Origin: Zasmidium citrigriseum
Taxonomy: Eukaryota; Ascomycota; Dothideomycetes; Mycosphaerellales; Mycosphaerellaceae
Assembly (NCBI GenBank): GCA_002786025.1
Contig: NHNW01000073.1
Location: forward strand, 62,001-126,000
Length of the DNA: 64,000 bases
Reading direction: 5' to 3'
The notes below the pieces were generated by a model. That model saw only the letters and a program-made list of their open reading frames with translations. It was not told the origin of the DNA and searched no databases. The translations under genes and the position numbers were made by a program. Below are positions 1 to 11,734 of the stretch, piece by piece; position 1 is the stretch's first letter, and each line of letters starts with the position of its first letter.

Positions 1-3000
1 TGTCTCGACCCGAACAAATAAACGACGATCCCTCGTCACGAGAATATAGCTGCAATTCTCGAGTGCCGGTGTTGGGGTGCGCATGTCGGAAGGCCGCGAG
101 AGAAGGGCCTCGTGATTCTCTGTAGTTGAATCCCTTCGCACTTGCCCGCTCATGAGGTCATTTGTGCACTGCTCTTCTGCTCCTACGTCTGGGAGTGGCT
201 GTGAATGACGTATGCTGGCATCGGGATCAAGACGAGAGTTAGAAGGGTGGTCGTAAGCCTTGAAGTCTACGTTAGGAGCTTGCGGCGCCGCCTTTTCCCT
301 TGAAGTCAAAGATCCGTCCTTACTTGGCCCAAGGCTGTGTCCAAAAGGAGAGAGTTCCTGCTCAGTGCTCGGAACTTGACGACCCTGATCCATACCAGCG
401 GAGTTGGAATGATTCTGCGTCGCAGAGTTGGAGCCGAGAGTGTCTAGATCCTCCATGACAGGCAGCTCGATCGTCGTTTTAGTAGTCATCAATTCAGTCG
501 CCGGCATCCCTTGCTCTTGCCGCCTGAATGCTTCCAGGTTTCGTTCTGCCTTTGTTCTCTGGGTGACACAGTCGGTACCTGCCCCCGAACGCCAGTGTCG
601 CTCTAAGGCATCTTTCCGCCCAAATTGTCGACGACAACCCCAAGTACTCCCATTTTCGAAAGCTCCGTAGCACACATGATTCTTCATACCGGTATGTCCC
701 TCTTCATGTCGCTTACAATCACGCTGTCTTGCGAAATTCTTACCACACACACCACAGCCAAATTCGAGGGCTGCAGTATGTGTTTTCATATGTGATGAGA
801 GTTCAAATGCTCGCGTGAAACGCTTAGGACAGTGCTCGCACTGGAAAGTTTGGGGTCCCCTGCGTTTCCGTCTCGCTGGCTCGACCGGATCTCTGATCTG
901 TTGCGTGACAGGTCCCGGAGCAGTCGAGTCTTCTGTCGGCTGCTCTTTTGGCACAGCTGAGTTCTCTTGTTCTGCTTGTGGCTCTGCTTCGATGGTCTCA
1001 TCTGGGAAATCATCCTCTGTCGGTTCTGATGGATGCAATTCGGCGACGTGCTTCGCCAGATCCCTCGCAGTGGGGAAACCGAATGTTGCGTAAACACAGC
1101 CAGCACTTGTGCAGCAGTGGGCCCGTTCATGCTTCTTCACGTGCGCGTCACGCGCATCCTCGGTAGCAAATCCTTCGTGAAACCATTCACAATACGTTCG
1201 ATCGCACTTATAAAGCTGCACGCCATAGAAGTTTGCCAGTGTATCGATAGAGCCCGGCGACGACAGAGTTGCTTCCATACGGGAACGCACCTGGCCCAAG
1301 ATCTGGAAGATGTCTGAAGTTTGTATCGCTCCGGGTTCAGGGGCATTAGCTGACATCAGGCAATGCATTGATGACATGCTGTCTCTCAATCGATCGTAGA
1401 TGGACAAGTCGGCAATTCGATCCGTGAGGTCCTCAATGCGCTTGGTTGGCTTGCTCAGTTTCCCCGGCTCTCTCCAGTGAAGTTTGAAGAACGTCTCGAG
1501 AGCCTCAATCAGTCCCGGGGAGATAATGGGTTCTGGAGATGCTTGGAGGACCTCTTCAATGTGAGATGTCCAAGACATAATCGCGTATTCCATAAATGCG
1601 TACGTTCCATCGAGAATCGCCTGGCGTAGGACATCTTCTCCACACCCGGCTGAGAAAGCTGGTAGACTGAGGTACTTGAGACAAAGCTCTGCAATTGAAG
1701 TGTGCTCCTCTGCCAAGTTGACATAGCCGTTGCTCACCAGGTACCTGGCATATATTAGCTCTGTTTGTAATGCATAGCTAAGGGTCACTTACGGTCTGAC
1801 TGTCGAATGTGCAAATATCACATCTCCATTCGGCATTTCTTCGATGAGAGCACCGCAGAGGTCTTTAGCCTCGCCGTGCAACTGGTGTCTCTGGAAGTCC
1901 ACTATCTGATTGTCCAAGTCGATCGAGATAGCCGCCTGTATCTCACGCCATTTGAGAGGTCTGGTGGCACAGGCTATCCATACCAGAAGCCGTTTTGCGT
2001 GCTTACGGTAGGATGCAGGCGCTCGGACAAGGACCCTTTCTACTATTCTAGCATATCTGAGGACATTGTTAGCACAAGATCGTCAGTTTGTGTGCTCGAT
2101 GTTCCACATACGCATCGTTGATTCGGTCAGGAAAGACCCCCGGTGCCATTTCGGCATCAAAGTCCCCCCTCGTCGTCTGGCAACGCAGGTTCTGAATGAC
2201 AACTTGTGCAAAGAGGAACATCCCCTGAGCGCGCTGTGATATCTGTGTTGCGATCTGAAGTTTCTGTGCTGAGGTTAAATAGAACCGATCAAACTTGTCT
2301 TTCGTTGCAGCAAGGCAATACGAAAAGATATCCTGATTATGAGGTTCACCCTGTATTCGAATGGTTGGTAGCTTGGAGAGCATTGGCCTCGTGATAGTGT
2401 CGTCCTGGCTAAATAGTGCGCATTGGCTGGGCTGTGGATCGTTGCCTGAGCTTTCCACATACTTCATCCAGAACTTGGCAATGTGCTGCTGGTCAATGGG
2501 TTGACACTCATTGATGCCATCAATGATGATATATGTCTTTCCAACTCGCTTCAAGCAGTCGTTCAACATTTCCTTGGCAAATTTGGTCGTTCGAAGAGTA
2601 GGGTCGCCTCGTCTTGTGGCGGCTTCGAACAGATACATCAGTATCGTGTCGTCACATGACAAGAGCTGGCTCAAAATCGAGCGGGCCATCCCAAGGAATG
2701 TGTTCTTTTCCGGGTCATCGTGTCTGCAATAGAAGAACACAGTCGCCCCATCTGATCGCTTCGCTGCTTCGTCTACGACTAAGGAGGCCAATACGGACTT
2801 TCCTACATGTTACAAACACAATATCAGCTTTAGTTGAAAATAAGCCATCAGGTCCTTACCTGCTCCTGGATTGCCAGTGACCCAAAGCAGTGAAACTGGG
2901 ACCGACTGAGATTCGAGCCACGCCCGGAACTCAGCATTGCGCAGCAGCCATTGTCCACTGTTGGGTTGGTCTTTCCGCTGGCCCTTAAGATGATCATGAT

Positions 3001-5429
3001 CCGATTCAGAGTCGGGCGCGCAAAGCCAACTGAATAGATGAGCTCTGCGCCGTGAAACCTCATTTTCGTCCAATCGTCCGAAGCTCTCCTGCGCTTCCTG
3101 TCTTGCTTGCCTGGCCTGCTCCATGACTTCAGAAAATTGAGTTCGGGTTTGCACTTGTCCCGGCTCGGATTCTTTCATTTCTTGGGTGTTGGATTGCGTC
3201 TCCACCAGGTCTTTGTGGCGCCTTACTTCCTGGATGACTTCATCGAGCTGATATCGAAGCTGACTCCATGAGGACGAGAAGACCTCCATCCAAGCTCGAT
3301 ATAGTCAGTAACGCCGGATTTCAAGCAGATATCTCGTAGTCGCGAACTTACCAGGCTTCTTGAAGTACTCCAAAGCCAGCCTATGGAATTCGAAAACATT
3401 GCGAAATAACGCTCCAATGATCTCGCGGCGACGACCGTCAGTGTCAGAGTGCGATTGGGTCTGAGTGAAAGCGGGGATACTCTCTCCCAGTCGCTCGTAT
3501 TGGGAAAGCAAACCATCAAATGCTTCCAACCGTCGGACCGTGACCTGGGAGACGTCAGTCACGGAGATTGAGCATTGAGGTCACAGCTCACACCTGCAGA
3601 AGATATTTCATGGAGCCCTGCGAGCATTTGTCAATAAGCTTTGCGAGCCCATGCATCAGACTGCACAAACGGAACCTACCCAAATGAAGTTGACGGCATT
3701 GTCTTCGCCAACGTATGTTCCCAAGAGATGCCCGTATGCATCGACAGTAGTCAAAATAGCCCTCAGCCGTGTCAAATTCTGCACTGTACGGGTGGCTCGT
3801 TGCTTGTTTTGTATCGCCGCCAAGGTCACTTTCAGCTTCTGAAGAGTCGTGGAAGAAAGATCGTCGATTTCTCCAGCGGCCAATTCACTCTTGAGGTCCT
3901 GGAAAGATTGTTGTAAAGACATGGTCTTGTGTGTAAACGCCGAGTCAGTGTCCAGCTTTGACAACAGCGAGATGTTCTGCAATTCTTGCTGTATTGCCGG
4001 TGCCTTCCCCTTGCTCGCTTTAAGGGGCTTTTCGATTTCAACAGGGGGTATCTTCTTTCCACTTGGTTCACTAGGAAGACAGAGTTCGATGTCGCCAGGT
4101 AAGCTCGACAGCCCGCTATTCGCATAAGACACAGCTATTTTCAAGGCAAGGGCCATTCTCGTCTCATATCCGTCGCTTGTCAGGCCGAGCGCACCATTGA
4201 GCATGTTGAGATACATGCGGATCTCATACTCCAGGCTTGCACGATCTCGTGTCGCTGCGCCGAGCTTCCAGCAGGAGACAATGATAGCAGCAGCAGCTTG
4301 GACGTACACATCCTGCTCAGAGCTGTCGTAATTGGGTACTATCATTTTTCGACCATCCTCGTCGAGAAGTCCAATGAGTGCGTAGGCCCGATCTTTTCTG
4401 TCATTGCATTGCAGGGTACGAAAAGCCGAGAAAGCCTGATGGAACGGATATCCACTCACTTGCGAATCCGAATTGTCGACATACTTGGAAGCTTCGACCC
4501 TCGACAGCCATTCATTCCGGCATTCGAGCACGTGCATGGAAGACTGCCAGCCGCTGAGAAGTTGATCCTCGATTTCCTGCTCGTTGGAGTAGTCTATGGG
4601 CCGAGGGAAAGACCAAGCATCCCACCAGGTGAGATCGTGTGTGTGTTCCACCTCGAAAGGTACTTTCGCTGCCTGCATGAGCTCATCCCAGGAGAATGCG
4701 GAAGTGCCGCAGTGTAATATTATCGAACTGCTCAGGAGAAGCTCTGGTATAGTCCACAATCTTCGCCAATACTTTCGAGACAGCATGAAGCTGAGACCGA
4801 CGAAAGATTCCGTGCGCCAGACGGCATTCGCTGGTCCCGTGGAGAGCTCCCTTTGTAGGGTTTGAAGATTCGATCGCTGTTCTGATGGAGGTGATCCAAG
4901 CCATACGTGTGTTTGATTTGCATTTCTGTAGACTGATCACGCAGGAAGTCGTTAGCTGTTGTTTGAATCCATTGTGCAAGCGCTAAATTCATAACTCACC
5001 CTGAGGGACCAGGCGGACTTGGTCGCTTCGTTCCGCCTGGTCTATCTGATTGACACACACTGCATCAATGTAGATGGGCGTACGTATGTCAGAGCTTTGC
5101 ACGGACTGAAGAAAGCTCCACAAGTTCGTCCGTATCCAGAACGGTTGCGAGTCTACGTAGATTTCGTTGACGTCTTTATTGGTCCTTGCCTCGCCCCAGC
5201 TGTGCGAAAGCGCCACATACTCGAAATCGGGCAGATCAGAGACATCAACGATCTGCAATGTAAACTCGGCGGAGGGAGATATCGAAGCACCATCAGCCGC
5301 CTTGAGTAGTCGAATTTGGCGCGTAGAATCTATCCAAGGGTAGTCGAAGGAGACATTCCTCGCATGGTCTTGATCGAGGTTATCGGGTGCTCCATGTTGA
5401 CCAAGCGACGGGTCCCAAACTCCAGTCAT
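1..5429 (-). CDS. HET-NACHT-C2H2 NLR-like protein (3' end beyond window)
   Basis: Fungal NOD-like (STAND) immune/heterokaryon-incompatibility type protein of at least 1678 residues; the frame is still open at base 1. Eight exons join in frame: 5429-5000, 4932-3680, 3617-3594 (24-nt microexon), 3544-3352, 3294-2860, 2802-2112, 2056-1793 and 1744 to below 1. A HET domain starts near residue 70 (YVALSHSWGE, then IYIDAVCVNQID, RLWTIPELLL and DRKDRAYALIGL). A fungal STAND linker follows (FIWGSMKYLLQ, ALEYFKKPAW). The NACHT has an intact P-loop (GNPGAGKS, near residue 773) and Walker B IIIDGINEC. Instead of ankyrin, WD40 or TPR repeats, the C-terminus carries C2H2-type fingers at about residues 1273-1331 (paired, GFATEDARDAH-like) and 1395-1445, then a disordered tail. 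In this family HET triggers cell death and NACHT oligomerises. A role for the fingers as sensor or DNA-binding part is inference. Confidence 0.88.
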
Positions 5430-6218
5430 CGTTGTTTATACTTGAGCATTCGTGTCGGTCGGGTCGGCTTGGGTCGCTGGTCCCATCTGTTGCTGAGCAC
5501 TGTGAAGTCTTCCAAGATGCGTGCAGAGTACGCAGTGACATCAACAGATGCGCCACAGCTGAAAGTTTGCTCCGAGCGAGACTCTCGCCGCCCAGCAGGT
5601 GACCGTCAGGCCCAGGGACTGTACTGAGGAAGTCGGAGTCAGGAACGGCTGTGAAGGCGGAGGTGTCGCAACGACGAAAAGCGGCTGAACGCACGCCAGA
5701 CCAGATGACAGAAATGTTGGTGGCCCAAGAGCAGTCATGCAGGAAGAGCGCGTAGTGTAGCCAATCGATGTGGTTGTGCACTGACTTTTGCCCTGCAGGG
5801 CACAGCAGTCAAGCGATAAGCAAGCGAGTGGGTTGCCTTCGTGAGGCTATGCCGCAGACTCGGCGTCACTGGACTCGGCTGAGAGTGCGGGTTGCGTGCG
5901 ATTTGGCGTTTTGGACCAACTCGACCAAGTCGGAGTCGCATTGTCTTCAGATTCGGCTTTTGAGTCCCAGATCAAGGATTCTCGATAAGGAGCGTAGGTC
6001 GCGACGCTGGGTCCAAAAGACTGCATTCTTTCCCAGGGGACAAGTCGTGAAACGTCGAGTATCTTTCGCATACCAAATGGCATGCCATCCGGCTTTCATA
6101 CAATCAAGACGTTCTGATGCTCTTGAAAGTATATATCATTGCTGTTGTCCTCTTACGATGGAGTTCATCATTCGCCAAATCAAGTCTCGTCAGCTAGTCA
6201 AGAATCGCTTTGCTTACA
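5430..6218. other. Intergenic, divergent promoter region
   Basis: About 790 bases between the divergently transcribed NLR-like gene and the C2H2 gene. Open frames here lack coding character and similarity. It presumably holds both promoters; I see no clear element. Confidence 0.5.
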
Positions 6219-6906
6219 ATGAATGCCCACGGAAATCAAGGTCGCAGCGACGTCTTCTACTCGAATCGGTCGGCCGAACTCCCGTTGATGGATGATGGAT
6301 TCGATGACTGGCTCCAAGACTTCTGCAAAACGAATGACGCTTTCTCCAACGACATCTTCAATACCTGGGACCCTTTCTTGACGGCTCAAGCAGGAGCTGC
6401 CGAGTACAGTGAAGACGTCTACCGGAACCATAATGCGAACTTTGTCGGAGGGGTCTCCCAACAGTCGACCTTTAATCTCCAAGACCAGAGTGACCCATGG
6501 AGATCAGCAACATCAGGAGCTGCCCATCCGAAACCATCAATATCGACTGGCGCTCGGAAGAAGCACATTCTTGAGAACTGCAGCGTTTGTGGACGCAGCC
6601 CAAAGAATCAGTCGGATGCACGGTATGATCTCTCTCCGCATTGTGCATTCCATGCGCTAAACGCAGCCCAGCAAGCACCTCAACATACACATTCGCCCTT
6701 TTGTATGTGCCGAGTCAGGCTGTCACCTAAGCCACGGATTCGCTACCAAGAACGACCTGGAGAGGCACAAGAAGAGCGTGCACGGGATGATGCCAGAATG
6801 TGGTCCTCAGGAATGGTTTCAGTGCCGAGTCTGCGGGCGTATGTGGGCCAGGAAGGACAATCTGCGCACGCACATCAAGCGCAAGCATCCAGGGACCGAG
6901 CTGTGA
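6219..6906 (+). CDS. Small C2H2 zinc-finger protein, putative transcription factor
   Basis: Two exons, 6219-6622 and 6672-6906, separated by a 49-base intron with acceptor CCCAG. The start is the ATG after TTACA; the first reading of the frame upstream has no ATG. The first ~120 residues are acidic or polar and unrecognised (FDDWLQDFCK), possibly an activation region. Three C2H2-like fingers follow splicing: CSVCGRSP...RKHLNIH, then FVCAESGC...KNDLERHKKSVH, and FQCRVCGRMWARKDNLRTHIKRKH close to the C-terminus. The arrangement resembles short fungal C2H2 regulators; targets cannot be told. It is divergent from the NLR-like gene, which itself carries C2H2 fingers, but I see no sequence proof that they are related. 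Confidence 0.8.
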
Positions 6907-7800
6907 GGGCGGTTGCTCGAATATCGGATACGAGACCTCTGATTCCAGGTCTGCCTCGTCGAAGAAGTTCCAGGTGGCGTCAGAATAAAGTTTCGTTTAG
7001 TTCTTTCAACTGTCAACGAACGGTCGATGTATCTTAGATCTAAGCTCCTTCCAGTGTCCGTACTTCAAAGCCCGGCAGGCACCGTGCTACAACGTCCCGA
7101 GCAGTCCTCATCGTGACGATCAATGCCAAGGGTGCAGTGTAGCTTGATCTCGATCGATTGCAGTATGCAGGACATCTTCGAATCAAGCAGCCCCTCACTA
7201 ATTGTATGGTCACCAGATCCAGGCATTCAACGGTATTCAAAGGCGACACGGCGAGGGAAAGCCTCATTATTTCGCGGATCGATTGCTTGACGCGTCGGCC
7301 CTCTGTATCCAAGTCAAAGGCAAAGGGCCCCTCGATATGATGGCCTTTTAGCCCGAGGGTCCAGTCGGTGGACTTGACAAGCTTCGATGCCGACCTGCTT
7401 CATGTTCTCCCATCTTTGACGTCGACTCTTGTCTGCATACATGTGTTGCAACGGCGGTGCGGACGCGTCCTGTAACCACAAGAGTCGTCCGGAAGCGGTC
7501 AACCCCTTCAGTCCAGCCGCAGTGACTGACGGCAAGCTGAGTTGAGTGATCGATTGCTGGGAATTGCATGTGAAGAAAGAAGTGGTAATAGTGAAGGAGG
7601 CAGAAAGTGATGTGAAGTGTTAATGACCCTGTCAGACGTTGCCGGGAAGAGCCGGCCGATTTTGCGGCGTCATTTCCGCCAGCCAACTTCCGCCCTCGCA
7701 CTTCCTTCCTTTCTTCCACCTCCACCGTTGGCACCGCCGACAACAACACCTCCCACAGCCCACTTCCCGCCCCAACGACATCCATACCCCCGTCGCCGCG
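6907..7800. other. Intergenic; pyrimidine-rich leader before BuGZ gene
   Basis: No convincing gene. Bases about 7690-7800 are C/T-rich (runs of CTTCC and CCACC), typical of promoters and 5' leaders of highly expressed fungal genes. Confidence 0.5.
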
Positions 7801-9369
7801 ATGGGGAACAAGAAGCGCAAGTTCTGCACGCTCGAGGAGGTGCTCGCGCGGCCGTGGTGCTACTACTGCGAGCGCGACTTCGACGACCTCCGCGTCCTCG
7901 TCGAGCACCAGAAGGCCAAGCACTTCCAGTGCCATGTCGGCACCTGTCATCGTCGCCTCAACACCGCCGGCGGCCTGCGCGTGCACATGGCGCAGGTGCA
8001 CAAGGAAGAGCTGCGCGAGGTGCCCAACTCGCTCGACCACCGCAAGGAGCTGAGCATCGAGATCTTCGGCTTGGAGGGCATCCCTCAGCCGCTCGTCGAC
8101 GCCCGCCGCGCTCTCCTCATCAAGGAATATTCTCGCATCGAGACCGACCACGTGACGAAGACCGGCAACCCACTGCCCGGCTCTACTGCCGCCAAGGAGC
8201 GCACCAACGAGAGCGGCTCCAGCAAGCGGGTCAAGATCGATAGCACTGAGGACATCAAGAAGCGTCTCGCCGAAGCCAAAGCCAAGCGGGATGCGATCAA
8301 GGCAGCCAAAGCTGCAGGTCTTCCTCCGCCTGACAGCAGCACTCCCCCCGCTGCCAAGACAACCGCGAATGGCCAGGACACGCAGATGCAGGATGTCCCA
8401 ACCTACAGTGCTCCTCCTGCTCCCGAAGCATCCTTCATGCCCATTCCACCAACATATGCTTCGAGTTCTCCGCCAGTCCCAATGGGCTTGCCAAATGCGC
8501 CTTTCCAACCACCACCCGCCGCGCCAGGCACCAATTTCAATAACTCGGCTATCAGCCCTCCTCCAGTGGGCTCGGTCCATTACGCCAACATGATTCCACA
8601 TCATCGTTTCAATCCCAACATGCCACCGGCCTACACGATGCCCCAGCCATATCCGATGGCAAGCATGTCACCTGACAGCGTGCCTGAGCCGCGACTTGCG
8701 CGTGAGAGCATACCAGAGCCGCGACTTGCATGGGACAGCGTGCCCGAACCACGACTTGCGCGTGAGAGCTTGCCCGAGCCACGGCTTGCGCGAGAGAGCG
8801 TGCCCGAGCCGCGACTTGCATCAAGTGCATTGCCCACTACATCGCTCGCACCTGGCACTAAGCCTGTCCTTCCGGAGCACCTGACGTCTCGCCTGAACGA
8901 CATCTCGGGCGACTCCGACCCGCGTGGCCCAGCCGATATGGAGGTTGGACCAAGTGCGGACTTCATCGGAAAAACGCCGGAAGACATCAAGGCTAAAATC
9001 GATGCGAAAATCCAGGAAGAGTGGGACAATTGTGTTGACAAGAAAGCGCAGGGTTACGAGTATGATTCGGAAACCCAAACGCTTTTGAAGCCGGGCACCA
9101 CCGCGAGAGAAGCTGCCGCCACACCGGAAGAAAGGGCCGCCGCCAAAGAAGCACGAGTAAAGGCCAGCGCCGAGCGCGACGAGCGTCACAAGAGAGAACC
9201 GGGTCTGGTGATCGAGTTTAGGGAACTTAAGATCAGCGACAACCGGGTCACTCCCGAGGAGAAGCGTGCCCGTGCAGGTCGCTACCAGCCCAAGTCGAAG
9301 TCCACGACCATGCCAACTTGGATGGCCACTCAGGGTGCATCCGGCGCAGTCGACCTCCAGATCAGCTAA
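7801..9369 (+). CDS. BuGZ/ZNF207-like zinc-finger protein
   Basis: Single exon, 522 residues. The start is the ATG giving MGNKKRKFC, matching the MGRKKKK-type N-terminus of animal ZNF207/BuGZ; a longer upstream reading is leader. Two C2H2-type fingers lie at residues 20-41 (PWCYYCERDFDD, VEHQKAKH) and 44-67 (second finger, ending VHMAQVH), followed by conserved NSLDHRKELSIEIFGLEGIP. The middle is Pro/Ala-rich, with five 10-residue repeats, and the C-terminus is charged. Animal BuGZ binds and stabilises Bub3 at kinetochores and takes part in spindle assembly and splicing. I do not see a clear GLEBS (Bub3-binding) motif, so the same function is inferred, not shown. Confidence 0.9.
   Translation: MGNKKRKFCTLEEVLARPWCYYCERDFDDLRVLVEHQKAKHFQCHVGTCHRRLNTAGGLRVHMAQVHKEELREVPNSLDHRKELSIEIFGLEGIPQPLVDARRALLIKEYSRIETDHVTKTGNPLPGSTAAKERTNESGSSKRVKIDSTEDIKKRLAEAKAKRDAIKAAKAAGLPPPDSSTPPAAKTTANGQDTQMQDVPTYSAPPAPEASFMPIPPTYASSSPPVPMGLPNAPFQPPPAAPGTNFNNSAISPPPVGSVHYANMIPHHRFNPNMPPAYTMPQPYPMASMSPDSVPEPRLARESIPEPRLAWDSVPEPRLARESLPEPRLARESVPEPRLASSALPTTSLAPGTKPVLPEHLTSRLNDISGDSDPRGPADMEVGPSADFIGKTPEDIKAKIDAKIQEEWDNCVDKKAQGYEYDSETQTLLKPGTTAREAAATPEERAAAKEARVKASAERDERHKREPGLVIEFRELKISDNRVTPEEKRARAGRYQPKSKSTTMPTWMATQGASGAVDLQIS
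8674..8820 (+). repeat. 30-base in-frame minisatellite in the BuGZ-like gene
   Basis: Five head-to-tail copies of a 30-base unit (the last lacks one codon) encode (D/E)S(V/I/L)PEPRLA(R/W). Copies differ mostly at silent or conservative sites, so the frame is under constraint. Confidence 0.93.
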
Positions 9370-11058
9370 GTGCCTCTTTTGTCCGCATCTCACTGGAATG
9401 TTTTCGAGAAGACTACCTCGACACAGCCGCTTCGACCTATCAAGCATGATCGACAGACGAGCTAAGTCCTGCTCTTCATCTTACAGCCAGCGAGGCGTGA
9501 GCAGAAACACAAGCTGACACTACTACAACTACTTCACCTCTTGCAACTTTCCAGCGCGGCGTTCGACGGACATCGGCGAGTACGGGACGATGGAGATCGG
9601 GTGGAGTGCACTCTCAGGGATGGAATGGGAAGAGCTAAGTGCTTTGCGATTCATACGGGTGCTTACTGACCTGGCGTGCTTCTAATTGTCGATGCCTTTG
9701 GGCTCTGACGCAACGGTGAGCACTGACTGAGGGGATTCGAGTATACTTAACGCATGAGGCGGCCAGCTTCCGCAGATTGTTGTGGAGCGATTGCAGACAG
9801 TAGCTTAGCTCCGACTTTGTAAGTGGTATCAAGAGTGAGTGGTTTCTTTGGAACAAATTGTAATATCATCACAGCGCATGTCGATGGTGGTCTTCTGTTT
9901 GTGCGTGAATATCCACGGACGTGGCCAGAGCGGGACATCGCTGCGGTCTCCGCTTACCGCGTAAAAAGATTATAACGAAGTCTGTCGAGCACGTTGCAAG
10001 GCGAAGTCGTCGATGCCGCGGAGCCCTGCCACGAGAACGCCGTTGGAAGAACGACTCTCCGAATGGGTCGAATTTGCTGTAAAGGATGCGAACACAAGTT
10101 TGTTCTATCCCGTCACCTCGTCGTCTGCCTGCTTACGAATACTTTTCGTGAGTCAAGACTTGAGATTTGAGGAGGGCTGGGTCATTCCGAACAAAGCAGA
10201 CTTGGTTCGCGTCTACACTTGCCTTTATTACATGTGTTTTGGAAATCTGAAGTGGATGGTTGAGATTATCATTTCTGATTGCTCGACCTTGGCGCATGGC
10301 TGATGTATGAATAGCACGTTCTGGCAGTTACCACTTGGCGAGATCAATCGAACCAACACCAACATGAGATGAGAGGCAGTGCCGGCTCCAACATCCTGGC
10401 GACAGCTCGAGGCGGCCTCTAAGCGCCCAACGTCGTGGAGTCGTATTTCGCCAATCAACGACGATTCTCCGAATGGTTGTGGCTCTGCCCCGGAATTCAC
10501 CGTGTGAAGTCGAGGAAAGCTGCGACTCTTCTCACGAACGAATCACAAGTCTGCCATCTCAGATGACTACGTATTATGACTGGATGACTGTTGAGGGTGG
10601 CCTCACATCTTTCCTGCATGCTGTGCGGGCGGCCTCTGGAAATGGCGGCTTGTGACTGATGCAAAGCTGGATCTCTACAGGGGACCGTGCCCCATTCAGA
10701 GGCGGAACTGGGACCAATCGATGAATGTCAGGTGCAGTTGCGATTGAACCTGCATCTCCTGGACTCCTGGGGCCGCCAATGATTCTCTCGTGGATTCGTC
10801 GCGAACGCAAAGGTAGCTAAGATATCCTCCACCACGAAGCTCTGCTTCCTGCAAGAATCACCTCCACGAGCCGATTGCATTACTTGTGCCTCTGTGGTCC
10901 AGAGATGCGGGTAATGGTGCTTGCTTTCGACTCACGAGCCAAAACGCGAAATCATGGATGGAGGCTACCAAGTATCGAGAGAAAGGAAGAAACTATGCTT
11001 CCCGCCATTGTGTCTGGATCGTCCTTCTAAAGCCATCAATCGCCTTTCGAGCTGCTTT
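9370..11058. other. Intergenic, no gene recognised
   Basis: About 1.7 kb. It holds the 3' end of the BuGZ-like transcript and short scattered open frames (the longest about 96 codons) without recognisable domains or splice-connected partners. I see no repeat or RNA gene. Confidence 0.45.
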
Positions 11059-11734
11059 CTATTCGACAAACTCCTTCAAGTCGTCACGCTCTCTGGCCTC
11101 TCTCAGCATGTCCTTGACATCTTCATCATTGTGGACATCTGCCAGCTCCTGGAAGTAAGACAGATTCTCTTTCAACCATGCTCCTTCACCTCCAGGCTAC
11201 GAACGTGCATATCAGCAATGAGAACAACCGAGTAGGTGGCTTTACCATACTTACCGCAGGAACGATAACCCCATTCTCAAGCGCCGCGATCATGGGAACA
11301 TAGACAATGCCATGCAGCTTCTTGGCCTTCTTCTGCTGCTCAGCCGGGAGATGTTCCAGCGATGCAGCGCCCAGGGCAGGATCATTGACGATTTCATCCC
11401 ACTTCTTCTGAATCTTTACTGACATCTCGTCGTACATCTCCTTGGGCCGATTCCGGATCGTGGCGCGGATGTGATTCGGGACTGTCTGGCCTCGAGGTTT
11501 TGCGCCTGCATAGATCTGACCTTTCGGTCCTGCCTGGTCGAAGACGATGTTGACGAACAGTCTTGGGGTTGAGAAAGTCTTTGCGTGTAGTTCTGTGATG
11601 AAGTCGGCGAGAGCATCTCTTTGCTGTTGGGAGAAGGGGATGCAGTGGTTGACCTAAGTACTGCGTCAGCGGCTACTGTCTGGGCATTCCATTGATAAAG
11701 GGGACAGAAGTCAACATACCTCGTAGACTGGCAT
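11059..11734 (-). CDS. Tautomerase-superfamily protein (cis-CaaD-like)
   Basis: Three exons, 11734-11720, 11653-11255 and 11196-11059, join in frame to 183 residues. The first exon is only five codons, MPVYE. After Met removal this exposes the N-terminal proline that is the catalytic base of tautomerase-superfamily enzymes. Spliced sequence continues VNHCIPFSQQQRDALADFI, then LFVNIVFDQAGPKGQIYAG and NHIRATIRNRP. Positions of a histidine (about 27) and two arginines (about 67 and 71, counting from Pro1) fit the His/Arg pattern of cis-3-chloroacrylic acid dehalogenase-like proteins. The native substrate in fungi is unknown. The C-terminal part (WLKENLSYFQELADVHNDED) is typical of the longer fungal members. 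Confidence 0.85.

Noticed and set aside
7348..8604. 418-codon minus-strand ORF
   Set aside because: It is antisense to the BuGZ-like gene, whose zinc fingers and repeat are clearly coding on the plus strand; the minus frame has no domain.
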